Shown: positions 52,971 to 61,346 of the stretch, piece after piece
Numbering within the stretch: the stretch's first letter is position 1
Layout: every line of letters begins with the position of its first letter
Source of the DNA: Deltaproteobacteria bacterium
GTDB taxonomy: Bacteria > Bdellovibrionota_C > UBA2361 > JAGFJO01
DNA length: 64,000 nt
Direction: 5' to 3'
NCBI GenBank assembly: GCA_024102635.1
Contig: JAGFJO010000080.1
Location: forward strand, 17,525-81,524
The notes under the pieces: model-generated
Told to the model about the DNA's origin: nothing
What the model saw: only the letters and a program-made list of their open reading frames with translations
Database searches by the model: none
Position numbers and translations under genes: made by a program

Positions 52971-53119
52971 CCTTGTCCGGCAGGGACAAGTCCCCCGAAG
53001 CACTCTGCGTGCAGCGTGGAGGCGAAGTGGGATGTTGCAAGGGGGCGAAGCGGGCGGGCTTTTGACCCTTACTAAGTTCCGGTTTATTGTATGAGTTAAA
53101 AATAAGAAATTCTGTTGTT

Positions 53120-53674
53120 ATGACGAATAAGTTAAAACTTGCTGCCGCACTGCTTGTTATATTTGCCCCGCATTACTTGATGGCTGATAGATGCATGGCA
53201 GAGGTCTTCTATGCGCAAGACGAGGCACTGGAACTTGCATTCCCCGAGCACAATCGCATCGAGAAACAGACCTTTGTAATGACAGGCGCACAGAAAGAAG
53301 AGGTCGAGAAAGCAGCAAAAGTCAGGATTGAAAGCAATTTATTCACCTTCTACAAAGGCTACAAAGAAGATCAACTTTTAGGATACGCCGCAATAGATAC
53401 TCACATGGTTCGCAGCATGACCGAGACCTTTATGGTCGTGCTTACTCCCGAAGGTGCGAGTCTTAAAACTGTGATTCTGGCCTTTAATGAACCCCCCGAG
53501 TATATTGCGTCGCAGCGCTGGTTAGATCAGTTTAACGGCAAGAATTTAGATAATAGGCTCTGGCCGGGTCAAGAGATTCATGGAATTGTTGGATCTACCC
53601 TGACCGCGAATGCAATGACGGCGGGCGTGCGTAAGATTTTGGCGCTCCACAAAGTACTCATATCCAAGGGCTAA
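53120..53674 (+). CDS. Exported FMN-binding domain protein (covalent flavoprotein)
   Basis: 184 residues from the ATG at 53120 (a TTG at 53087 would extend it). A signal peptide covers about residues 5-28. The C-terminal block HGIVGSTLTANAMTAGVRKI matches the FMN_bind domain flavinylation motif (family form SGATLTS), with Thr160 as the likely FMN attachment residue. A middle block reads LLGYAAIDTHMVRSMTETFMV, also typical. ApbE, which attaches FMN to such a Thr, is encoded two genes downstream, with a 4-TM protein between them, in one operon. It probably carries electrons in the periplasm. Confidence 0.82.
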   Translation: MTNKLKLAAALLVIFAPHYLMADRCMAEVFYAQDEALELAFPEHNRIEKQTFVMTGAQKEEVEKAAKVRIESNLFTFYKGYKEDQLLGYAAIDTHMVRSMTETFMVVLTPEGASLKTVILAFNEPPEYIASQRWLDQFNGKNLDNRLWPGQEIHGIVGSTLTANAMTAGVRKILALHKVLISKG

Positions 53675-53677
53675 TAG

Positions 53678-54184
53678 ATGCGATTCGTTATTTCAGGGGA
53701 ATGGACAAAAAACTCGCTGTTGCGGCTTATAATGTTCTTTTTCCTTTTTTATATCGCCTTCTTCTGGCTCACCAACCTGCTTCTTTTTCTTAATAAGATG
53801 AGCCTCTCCGCTGACTCTATTATTGACTACTATCGCGGTTCCGAGCAGCACTACACCCAGCCCCGGAGTTACCAGGGCCTGCTTGAAATAAGCCATTTTC
53901 ACCTTTTTGCAATGGGGATACTAATCCTTACTCTCACACACCTATTGCTATTTGCCCCAATCTCTGTCTCTCTTAAAGCCTGGCTTATCATAGCTACCTT
54001 CTCAAGCGCCTTCCTTGATGAAGCCGCAAGCTGGCTTGTTAGATTCGCACACCCCTCTTTCGCTTATCTTAAGATAGCGGCATTCATCGGCCTGCAACTC
54101 TCGCTTCTGCTGGTAATGATTATCGTACTGCACGCTCTCATTACAAAGCAGCCAAGCGCTTATACCAACTCTAGGAGTTCATGA
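53678..54184 (+). CDS. Four-helix membrane protein of the flavin module
   Basis: 168 residues with about four hydrophobic segments (about 15-38, 72-95, 100-118, 130-152). The second begins ISHFHLFAMGILILTLTHLL, with two His in a row with one spacing and a third His in the same helix, which could ligate heme; SFASAFLDEAASWLVR-like loop follows in the third. I do not know a named family. It starts 3 bp after the FMN-binding gene and overlaps apbE by 4 bp (ATGA), so all three are translationally linked. Inference: a membrane electron conduit to the periplasmic flavoprotein. Confidence 0.75.
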   Translation: MRFVISGEWTKNSLLRLIMFFFLFYIAFFWLTNLLLFLNKMSLSADSIIDYYRGSEQHYTQPRSYQGLLEISHFHLFAMGILILTLTHLLLFAPISVSLKAWLIIATFSSAFLDEAASWLVRFAHPSFAYLKIAAFIGLQLSLLLVMIIVLHALITKQPSAYTNSRSS

Positions 54185-55170
54185 GAGCCGCAAAGCTGCT
54201 GGCGGCATGCTTAATTATAAGCGCCGCCCCTGCCCTGGCCGAAAGCGCGCGCTATCTTCGCGAAGCGCGGCTGGTTATGGGCACCACGTTAGAGATTACT
54301 CTCTGTCCCGGGAGCGAAAGGCGGGTAATGAACCGCGCCTTTGAAATAGCTCAGGAGCTCGATGACATGCTGAGCAACTACAAGAGCAGCAGCGAAGTGA
54401 GCAAGCTCAATAATGCTGATATGACTGAGGCGGTTCCACTCTCCCTCGACCTCTTGGAGCTTTTAGAACTATCGCTGGAGCTAAACAAACTAACTTTCGG
54501 GGCGTTTGATATAACTGTCGGGTCCCTTACCCAACTATGGCGTGAAGCTGAAGTTTCCGGGATGGCGCCTGAGAGCAGCGCGATTAGCGCCGCGAAAAGC
54601 AGCATAGGCAGCAAGTGGCTTTCGGTAGATAAGAATGCCCGGACGGCTGCATTCCTTAAACCCGGTATGGCTATCGACACAGGAGGCATCGGCAAAGGCT
54701 TTGCGGTCGACCGCATAGTTAAGATGCTTCGTGAAAGCAAGGTAGAGTGCGCTCTTGTAAACTTCGGGCACAGCAGCAGCTACGCCTTCGGATCGCCGAA
54801 GGAGTCCGATGCTTGGCGGCTCTCCATAGATTTTCCGAACACTCCGTCCTATGGTGTTTTAGAGCTAAAGAATGCAGCACTATCGGCATCTGATACCTTC
54901 GGGCGGCCGGTGAAGGCAGGAGGTGTTATAACCGGCAATATCGTAGATCCTAGAACCGGCAATGAGCTGAATACGCCAAAGCGCTCAGTCGTAACAACCA
55001 CCAGCGCAGCAGCAGCAGAGGCGCTCAGTAAAGCTCTTCTTATATTAAATGAAGAAGAGATTGCCCGGCTGCGAAGTTCAATTGACTTTGAATACTTGCT
55101 AGTGGACCAGCGTGGAGATATGGAGCGCTCGAGGAGTTTCAAGTTCTTCCCCAGCCGCAGCCGGCAATAA
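54181..55170 (+). CDS. apbE: FAD:protein FMN transferase ApbE
   Basis: 329 residues with an N-terminal signal peptide (about 1-20). RLVMGTTLEITL, a DDMLSNYKSSSEVSKLN block, DTGGIGKGFAVDRIV and VDPRTGNELN are the standard ApbE motifs including the metal/FAD-binding Asp and Thr region. ApbE transfers FMN from FAD to a Thr of target proteins in the periplasm. Its obvious target is the FMN-binding protein at 53120. It overlaps the upstream gene by 4 bp. Confidence 0.93.
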   Translation: MRAAKLLAACLIISAAPALAESARYLREARLVMGTTLEITLCPGSERRVMNRAFEIAQELDDMLSNYKSSSEVSKLNNADMTEAVPLSLDLLELLELSLELNKLTFGAFDITVGSLTQLWREAEVSGMAPESSAISAAKSSIGSKWLSVDKNARTAAFLKPGMAIDTGGIGKGFAVDRIVKMLRESKVECALVNFGHSSSYAFGSPKESDAWRLSIDFPNTPSYGVLELKNAALSASDTFGRPVKAGGVITGNIVDPRTGNELNTPKRSVVTTTSAAAAEALSKALLILNEEEIARLRSSIDFEYLLVDQRGDMERSRSFKFFPSRSRQ

Positions 55171-55513
55171 TTTGCCATACTCAAGTGCAGCGTTTTGTGC
55201 TACCAACCAAATATGGTGGTTCCTCGCTACTGGATTAAGGAAAATGCAGAAGAGACTATGCCGCATGCAGATTTATCGAAGAGATCGGCTCTCGTACCGA
55301 TCCAGCTATAGCCCCACTGATTGAACTGCATGACAGGCTCGGAAAGGCAGCTAGCTCGCTTCCGTTAGCATAAAGAAATTTTCTTTTAGAAAGGCGTAAC
55401 AAGCCACTCTAGAGAGTGGCGCTCCAGGTGCCAGGTCGGAGCGCCGATGCCGGAAAAATTCCTCAACGATCTACCAAGCATTCTAAACGCTCTAGGCCGG
55501 CCTTCGAGGCCGC
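55171..55513. other. Intergenic region between convergent apbE and nuoN
   Basis: Two overlapping perfect hairpins, GCCACTCT/AGAGTGGC (55403-55420) and GGCGCTCC/GGAGCGCC (55418-55445), share bases 55418-55420 and may end transcription from either side. A short stretch in one frame (about 55247-55373), containing FIEEIGSRTDPAIAPLIELH, has protein-like composition with no usable start and may be a gene remnant. Confidence 0.35.
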
Positions 55514-57070
55514 TCATGGCAGGGACAAGTTGAACTCAGGGCGCGGCTGCGCCTTCATCTGCTCTACGGTTATCTCAAGCGAAGTGGGGTTAACAAAAGA
55601 TTGCACAGTAACCCTTGCGCTATCATGCAAGGCGGAGGGGAATACTCCCAGAGCCACTACTCCGATGGAGCAGAGAGCGAGAATCCCGGCGATACCTACT
55701 CCCAGCTCAGGCTTTTCAACTACCTCGTCCCCTTGCGGCTCAATAAAATACATCGCCACAATGACCCGCAGGTAGTAGTAAGCAGAGATAGCCGAGTTGA
55801 GTACACCTATGATTGCAAGCCCCACGAACCCTGCCTGTACGGCTGAACTGAAGATATAAAACTTGCCTAAAAGCCCGGCCATTCCCGGCGGAATCCCCGC
55901 TAGGCCGAGCATAAAAAGCGCCATAGTGGCCGCTAAAAAAGGTCGGCTCTGGGCCAAAGCATTAAAACGGGTAATCTCATCCGCATCAGGCTCCCCCGGA
56001 TTAGCCGAAGCTACCACCAGCACTACTGCAAATGCGCCCAGGCTCATCGCCGTGTAGGCGACCAGGTAGTACAAGATCGCTGCTCCCCCGCCCTGTAGGA
56101 CTGGGTCTACCTGCATCGCAACCATCATATAGCCGGCATGAGCAATGCTCGAGTACGCCAGCATCCGTTTTACGCTGCGCTGCCGCAGTGCGATCAGATT
56201 TCCCACGGTCATTGTAATCACCGCGAGTGTCCACATAGCCCCAGTCCACGATGCCGCCTGCCCCGGCACGGCGCCCCAGATAAATCTAAGCAGCGCTATA
56301 ACAGCCGAAGCCTTGATGACCGTAGCCATATAGGCTGTGATCGTTGTTGGAGCGCCCTGGTATACGTCCGGCGCCCAAAAATGAAAAGGGACGGCGGAGA
56401 TCTTGAACAAAAACCCGATCAGGACCAATCCGATAGCGATATATAGAACCGTCGAATCCATTCCGGCGAGCTTCGCGGCCAGCTCTGGAATCAAAGTGGT
56501 GCCGGTCAGCCCGTAAAGAAGCGCAATGCCGTATAGCATAAAGGCAGAGCTAAAAGATCCAAGCAGAAAATACTTCAGTGCTGATTCGCTGGATGCTCTT
56601 ACCGTAAGTGCCGAGCCGCAGAGGCAGTAAAGGGCCATTGACATAGTCTCGAGCCCAAGGAACATAGTTATAAGCTCGCCAGCCGAAGCGAAAATTATCG
56701 CGCCAATTGTTGTCATTAAAAGCAGGGAATAGTACTCCCCTGCCGCCTCTACTTTCTCCTGTTTTAGCTTCTCGTGGGCAAGCAGCACTACAAATATCGA
56801 TGCGCAAAGAAACAGTCCTAATGCAAAGGCCGAGAGCCGGTCCGCGTATAAGAGATTGTGAAAGATTCGCTGCCCGGGAAGAAATTTTTCCCCAAGGAAT
56901 AGATAATTACTAGTGTACATGGCCGCAACCAGCACAAAGCCGGTAAATAGGCCTCCCGGCCATGCACGTTGGAGGAACACATCTATTAGCAGCACCGCCA
57001 CGGCTCCCGCTGTTAAAATTAAAAGCGGGCTAACAAGCCAAATCTCATTTATCATACCTAGCTGCGACAT
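55514..57070 (-). CDS. nuoN: NADH-quinone oxidoreductase subunit N
   Basis: 518 residues, 13-14 membrane helices. MTTIGAIIFASAGELITMFLGLETMS carries the conserved Glu; SALKYFLLGSFSSAFMLYG and the proton-channel Lys in IGFLFKISAVPFHFWAPDVYQGAPT are typical NuoN blocks. It is one of the three antiporter-like proton-pumping subunits of complex I. It begins one base after the nuoM stop and ends the operon; hairpins follow downstream. Confidence 0.96.
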   Translation of the reverse strand: MSQLGMINEIWLVSPLLILTAGAVAVLLIDVFLQRAWPGGLFTGFVLVAAMYTSNYLFLGEKFLPGQRIFHNLLYADRLSAFALGLFLCASIFVVLLAHEKLKQEKVEAAGEYYSLLLMTTIGAIIFASAGELITMFLGLETMSMALYCLCGSALTVRASSESALKYFLLGSFSSAFMLYGIALLYGLTGTTLIPELAAKLAGMDSTVLYIAIGLVLIGFLFKISAVPFHFWAPDVYQGAPTTITAYMATVIKASAVIALLRFIWGAVPGQAASWTGAMWTLAVITMTVGNLIALRQRSVKRMLAYSSIAHAGYMMVAMQVDPVLQGGGAAILYYLVAYTAMSLGAFAVVLVVASANPGEPDADEITRFNALAQSRPFLAATMALFMLGLAGIPPGMAGLLGKFYIFSSAVQAGFVGLAIIGVLNSAISAYYYLRVIVAMYFIEPQGDEVVEKPELGVGIAGILALCSIGVVALGVFPSALHDSARVTVQSFVNPTSLEITVEQMKAQPRPEFNLSLP

Positions 57071-57071
57071 C

Positions 57072-58664
57072 TTATTGCCCTCCGGCGGCGGAACTTGGGA
57101 GATAACTTAAGGCGATGCGGCTACTTAAAGCCTGCTCTTCCAATGCAAGAAGCCGCTGGGAGCGCTGATCTACCTGCTCGATGTAAGAGGCCACTGTAGG
57201 CTCTATCGCATCGATAAGCGGCTTGGGATAAATTCCGATCCAGAATACGACCACAAAGAGCGGAGCAAAGGCTGCCAGCTCAATCGCATTTACATCTTTG
57301 AGTTTTCCGTTCTTCTCAACATCGATCTCACCGAACATGGTGCGCATATAGAGGGTCAACATATACACAGCACCTAAAATAACGCCGCTTAAAGCTGCCA
57401 ATGTAAGAAGTGGGAATCTTTCAAAGCTGCCCAGAAGAATCAGAAACTCGCCTACAAAGCCGTTAGTGAGCGGGAGCGCTATAGAGCTAAGCGTAAAGAC
57501 AAGAAAGAGGAAGGCAAAAACCGGCACCTGCGAGGCGAGCCCGCCGTACTCCGATATGGCCCTGGTATGCCTGCGGTCATAAAGCACCCCGACTAGAAGG
57601 AAGAGCGCTCCGGTCGATATTCCGTGGTTAATCATCTGCACGATAGAACCGGTAGCTGAGATCGTATTGAAGGCGACAAACCCAAGTACGCAGTAACCGA
57701 GATGCGAAACTGAAGAATAAGCCACGAGTTTTTTGATATCTTCCTGAGCCCATGCCACAAGCGCGCCGTATATGATCCCGATAACCGCCAACGCAGCAAG
57801 ATAAGGAGCGAACTCCTCTGCGCCGCGAGGAAAGAGCGGATATGCAAATCGGATAAATCCGTAAAGCCCCATCTTGAGCAAAACGCCCGCCAGCACCACG
57901 GAGCCTCCGGTCGGGGCCTCGACGTGCGCGTCGGGAAGCCAGGTGTGAAAAGGGAAAATAGGCACCTTAATGCCGAATGCCAGGGCGAAAGCGGCAAAGA
58001 GCCAAAGCTCCTCGGTCATTGTAAAAGTAGTATTTGAAACGAGGGAGCTTAATAGGAAGGTTAGCTCGCCGGTCTGCTGCTGATGCTGCCAAACAACATA
58101 AATTATCGCCACCAACATTAAGAGACTGCCTACTACGGTGTAGAGCACAAACTTAAGCGTAGCGTATATTTTGCGCCGCCCGCCCCAGATGCCGATGATA
58201 AAGTACATCGGAGCCAGCATCAGCTCCCAGAACACATAAAATAGGAAAACATCGAGAGCCAGCAAGGTCCCGAGCATCGCTGTCTCCAGCACCAACATAT
58301 TCGCAAGATAGGCGCGCACCCGGGAGTGTACCGAGTGCGAAGCGAGCACGATAATCGGCATCAAAAATGTGGTGAGAAGCACCAGATAGATGCTAATGCC
58401 GTCAACTCCTAGGTTATAGGAGATCCCGTACTGCGCTATCCAGGGAATGTCCTCGATAAACTGCGGATTTACATTCGTTCCATCGAACTCAAAGAGCAGC
58501 TTAAGAAGCGAGATAACAAATGTCAGCGTAGTGATTCCGAAAGCAAACCAGCGGGCGATATCGCCATGTCCGTCGCTTTTTGCGCTAAAAAACGGAAGGA
58601 TATAAAGGAGCACCGCTCCCAAAAGCGGAAGGAAGATTAGTACCGATAAAAGATGCTCGCTCAC
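57072..58664 (-). CDS. nuoM: NADH-quinone oxidoreductase subunit M
   Basis: 530 residues with 14 predicted membrane helices. E147 in LFYVFWELMLAPMYFIIG corresponds to the E. coli proton-pathway Glu144; KVPIFPFHTWLPDAHVEAPT holds the channel Lys region. Antiporter-like, proton-pumping subunit of the membrane arm. It starts one base after the nuoL C-terminal stop. The C-terminal tail of about 30 residues is charged and cytoplasmic or periplasmic. Confidence 0.96.
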   Translation of the reverse strand: MSEHLLSVLIFLPLLGAVLLYILPFFSAKSDGHGDIARWFAFGITTLTFVISLLKLLFEFDGTNVNPQFIEDIPWIAQYGISYNLGVDGISIYLVLLTTFLMPIIVLASHSVHSRVRAYLANMLVLETAMLGTLLALDVFLFYVFWELMLAPMYFIIGIWGGRRKIYATLKFVLYTVVGSLLMLVAIIYVVWQHQQQTGELTFLLSSLVSNTTFTMTEELWLFAAFALAFGIKVPIFPFHTWLPDAHVEAPTGGSVVLAGVLLKMGLYGFIRFAYPLFPRGAEEFAPYLAALAVIGIIYGALVAWAQEDIKKLVAYSSVSHLGYCVLGFVAFNTISATGSIVQMINHGISTGALFLLVGVLYDRRHTRAISEYGGLASQVPVFAFLFLVFTLSSIALPLTNGFVGEFLILLGSFERFPLLTLAALSGVILGAVYMLTLYMRTMFGEIDVEKNGKLKDVNAIELAAFAPLFVVVFWIGIYPKPLIDAIEPTVASYIEQVDQRSQRLLALEEQALSSRIALSYLPSSAAGGQ

Positions 58665-58665
58665 C

Positions 58666-58932
58666 CTAGATCACCATGTAAAAAGCAATAATAAACACTG
58701 TGGCAAGGAACATGAAAAAGGCGTAGTGACGAATCTGCCCCGTCTGAGTAACACGGGCTATTTCGCCGTTTACATCGACAAACGATGCCGTCCCGTTTAC
58801 TGTGCCATCAATTACCCCTTGGTCCACTCCCTTCCATAAAAATCTCGCCAGCCCTTCAAGCGGCCGCACGATAATGAACTGATAGATCTCATCGAAGTAG
58901 TATTTAGCCGACAGCGTCTTTCCGATGAAAGC
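58666..58932 (-). pseudogene. nuoL: C-terminal part of nuoL, beyond the in-frame stop
   Basis: Directly after the TAA at 58935-58933, in the same frame, 88 codons encode the normal end of Nuo[52 protein letters not shown], then a final membrane helix. This corresponds to the end of the long lateral helix and last transmembrane helix. No frameshift or other damage is visible. Without readthrough it is not translated as part of NuoL; an internal GTG at 58869 could start a 67-residue piece, but I see no SD for it. Confidence 0.85.
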
Positions 58933-60525
58933 TTACGCCGCGTAAATTTTCCCGGGAATCTCCGAAAGCCGGGTATATAGAACCAGCGCCGCCACAACTC
59001 CTAGGATGCCCACCCATGAATGCATAATCGCCTCGACCAAGGTCTCGGCGTGATGCTCTCCTACAGGAAGCACTGAAGAGAGGAAGTGCGAAAGGCTATG
59101 CCCCGGCCAAAAACCGCCGATGGCGGCAAGACCGGCCAGCACTATGAGCGGCACCACCATCTGCCACGGTGACTCATGAGGGTGCGCATGCCCGCGGTAC
59201 TTGCCCAAAAATGTCATCACAAATGACCGCATCATGTAAAAGGCGGTGAGAAATGCCGTAAGTGAAGCCGCTGCGCCTACAATACCTATGTAAGGGGTGA
59301 GATAGTGATTATGGCTGTGTTCAAGAGCGGCCAAAATCGCGTGTTTCGAATAGTACCCGGATAGCGGCGCAATGCCGGCGATCGCCAGAACAGAAATCAA
59401 ATATGTAATGGCTGTTATCGGCATCTTCGAGAGCAGCCCACCCATATGGCGCATATCCTGCTCGTGGTGACATCCGTGGATAACAGAGCCAGCTCCCAAG
59501 AAGAGGCATGCCTTAAAAAAGGCGTGCGTGACTACGTGGAATATCGAAACCCAGTAAGCACCTGCCGCAGCCGCCATGAACATAAAACCGAGCTGACTTA
59601 CAGTGGAATATGCCAGCACCTTTTTGATATCGAACTGGGTAAGCGCAGTGGTGGCTGCGACAAATGCCGTAAGCAGCGCAATGACGCACACAATCGCTAA
59701 AGCATACGGCGCCAGATCAAAAAGAAAGTTAAGCCGCGCCATCATGTAAACACCAGCCGTTACCATCGTAGCAGCATGGATAAGCGCGGAAACCGGCGTC
59801 GGCCCGGCCATAGCGTCCGGAAGCCAAACAAACAGCGGGATCTGCGCAGACTTTCCTGCTGCACCGATAAAGAGGCAAATACCCACTATGTCGTAAAAGG
59901 AGGCCGGAAGCTCAGCTCCCGCGATTCCGGACTTAAGAGCTGTAAAATCAAGGGTGCCGAACTGAAAGAATAAGAAGAACATGCCCAAAAGAAACCCGGC
60001 ATCTCCAATCCGGTTTACGACAAATGCCTTCCTCCCGGCAGCGGCGTAAGAGGAGTTCTTGAACCAAAATCCGATAAGGAGATAAGAACAGAGTCCTACT
60101 CCTTCCCACCCGACGAACATGACGGGAAGGTTTCCTCCAAGAACGAGAATTAACATGGAGAACATGAAGAGATTAAGATATGCAAAAAACCGCGGGCTGT
60201 GCTCGTCCTCGGCCATATAAGCAATCGAGTAGAGGTGAATAAGGCTTCCAACTCCGGTTACCACCAGGCACATCACTGCCGTCAAAGCATCAAAGTGCAG
60301 GAGAAAAGGGAGCTTGAGACCCGCTACGTCTATCCAATTAAGAAGCGGGTAACTTAATGCTCCGTCATGGGGAAGCGCCGTGAACGCCTTGTAAACCATG
60401 AAGAACGAAGCTGCGCAAGCGGCTGTAGCCACCCACCCTGCCAGCGGGCGCACTTTCTTGCCGATAAGGTAAGAGGCGGCAGAGCCTATAAGAGGAAATA
60501 GAATTATAAAGGCAAGCTCTTTCAT
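58933..60525 (-). CDS. nuoL: NADH-quinone oxidoreductase subunit L, interrupted by an in-frame TAA
   Basis: 530 residues to the first stop. FVGWEGVGLCSYLLIGFWF carries E141 (the E. coli Glu144 equivalent), and GKSAQIPLFVWLPDAMAGPTPVSALIHAATMV is the hallmark NuoL block with the channel Lys. The reading frame is stopped by TAA at 58935-58933 after IPGKIYAA, but continues in the same frame for 88 more codons with a normal NuoL end, to 58666, giving 619 residues in all (E. coli 613). One base change from CAA, GAA, AAA, TCA, TTA, TAT or TAC would explain it. Whether it is a true nonsense mutation, a readthrough site or a sequence error cannot be told from here. Starts 6 bp after nuoK. Confidence 0.92.
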   Translation of the reverse strand: MKELAFIILFPLIGSAASYLIGKKVRPLAGWVATAACAASFFMVYKAFTALPHDGALSYPLLNWIDVAGLKLPFLLHFDALTAVMCLVVTGVGSLIHLYSIAYMAEDEHSPRFFAYLNLFMFSMLILVLGGNLPVMFVGWEGVGLCSYLLIGFWFKNSSYAAAGRKAFVVNRIGDAGFLLGMFFLFFQFGTLDFTALKSGIAGAELPASFYDIVGICLFIGAAGKSAQIPLFVWLPDAMAGPTPVSALIHAATMVTAGVYMMARLNFLFDLAPYALAIVCVIALLTAFVAATTALTQFDIKKVLAYSTVSQLGFMFMAAAAGAYWVSIFHVVTHAFFKACLFLGAGSVIHGCHHEQDMRHMGGLLSKMPITAITYLISVLAIAGIAPLSGYYSKHAILAALEHSHNHYLTPYIGIVGAAASLTAFLTAFYMMRSFVMTFLGKYRGHAHPHESPWQMVVPLIVLAGLAAIGGFWPGHSLSHFLSSVLPVGEHHAETLVEAIMHSWVGILGVVAALVLYTRLSEIPGKIYAA

Positions 60526-60531
60526 AAAACT

Positions 60532-60834
60532 CTACAAATTAAGCTCCGAGGCATCGGTTGTTTCAACTGAGTGCTTAGAACGGAAAAACGCGATTATTAT
60601 CGCAAGCCCTACTGCCGCCTCGGCAGCGGCTACTACCATCACGAAAAATACTGCCACCTGTCCGTGCAGATTACCGGTTGAGCGCGAGAGCGCCACAAAG
60701 CTCAGATTCACGGCGTTAAGCATTAGCTCAATGCACATAAAAACTACGATTGCGTTGCGGCGAACCATCACTCCGATTGCGCCGATGGTAAAAACCACTG
60801 CTGAAAGCGTTAGGTAGAAACTAGTTGGAACCAT
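60532..60834 (-). CDS. nuoK: NADH-quinone oxidoreductase subunit K
   Basis: 100 residues, three membrane helices. E36 in [19 protein letters not shown] and E72 in [16 protein letters not shown] are the two conserved membrane-buried Glu residues of NuoK used for proton translocation, at the same numbers as in E. coli. It overlaps nuoJ by 14 bp and precedes nuoL by 6 bp. Confidence 0.96.
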   Translation of the reverse strand: MVPTSFYLTLSAVVFTIGAIGVMVRRNAIVVFMCIELMLNAVNLSFVALSRSTGNLHGQVAVFFVMVVAAAEAAVGLAIIIAFFRSKHSVETTDASELNL

Positions 60835-61336
60835 GGCCTGACCCTTTGGAATAGGAGCGTTTTGCTAGCATCACAGCACCGACTATGGCAGCTAAAATCA
60901 GAACGGAGGCGGCTTCGAACGGGAAAACGTATTCCGTGTAGAGAATTCGCCCCATCGCCTTTACGGTGCCCTCCAGCTCATGAACCGGATCCGGGAAAAT
61001 TCTAAAGGCCTCGTTAAATGCCGGGATGCAGAGCGCCAGGAAAGATACGCCCACGGCAGCTGACAGCACGAAAAGGAACTTGCCCATAGGCTTAGGCTTT
61101 TCGGTTTTAATGTTAAGCAGCATCAAAAGGAAGACCACCAGCACCATTATTGCGCCGGCGTATACGATGATCTGTACTGCGGCTAAAAAGTGCGCGTCCA
61201 GTGCGGCAAATAGCGCCGCCACCGTTAGTAGGTTAAGTATAAGTGCGAGAGCGCTATGTAAGGGGTTATGCAGCGTCACAACCGCAAGAGCGGAGGCCAC
61301 CATAACCAGTGCGAGCAAGAGAAATATGTAGGTCAT
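60821..61336 (-). CDS. nuoJ: NADH-quinone oxidoreductase subunit J
   Basis: 171 residues with five membrane helices: [40 protein letters not shown] with the conserved Y-AGAIMVL pi-bulge region, and a last helix [16 protein letters not shown]. Part of the membrane arm near the quinone site. It starts 10 bp after the nuoH stop, with no room for nuoI, which normally separates them. It overlaps nuoK by 14 bp. Confidence 0.95.
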   Translation of the reverse strand: MTYIFLLLALVMVASALAVVTLHNPLHSALALILNLLTVAALFAALDAHFLAAVQIIVYAGAIMVLVVFLLMLLNIKTEKPKPMGKFLFVLSAAVGVSFLALCIPAFNEAFRIFPDPVHELEGTVKAMGRILYTEYVFPFEAASVLILAAIVGAVMLAKRSYSKGSGHGSN

Positions 61337-61346
61337 TATCGCTTCT

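Noticed and set aside
58812..58997. Frameshift explanation for the split nuoL
   Set aside because: The two parts are in the same frame (1656 bases, a multiple of three, between 60525 and 58869), so a single in-frame stop explains the split.
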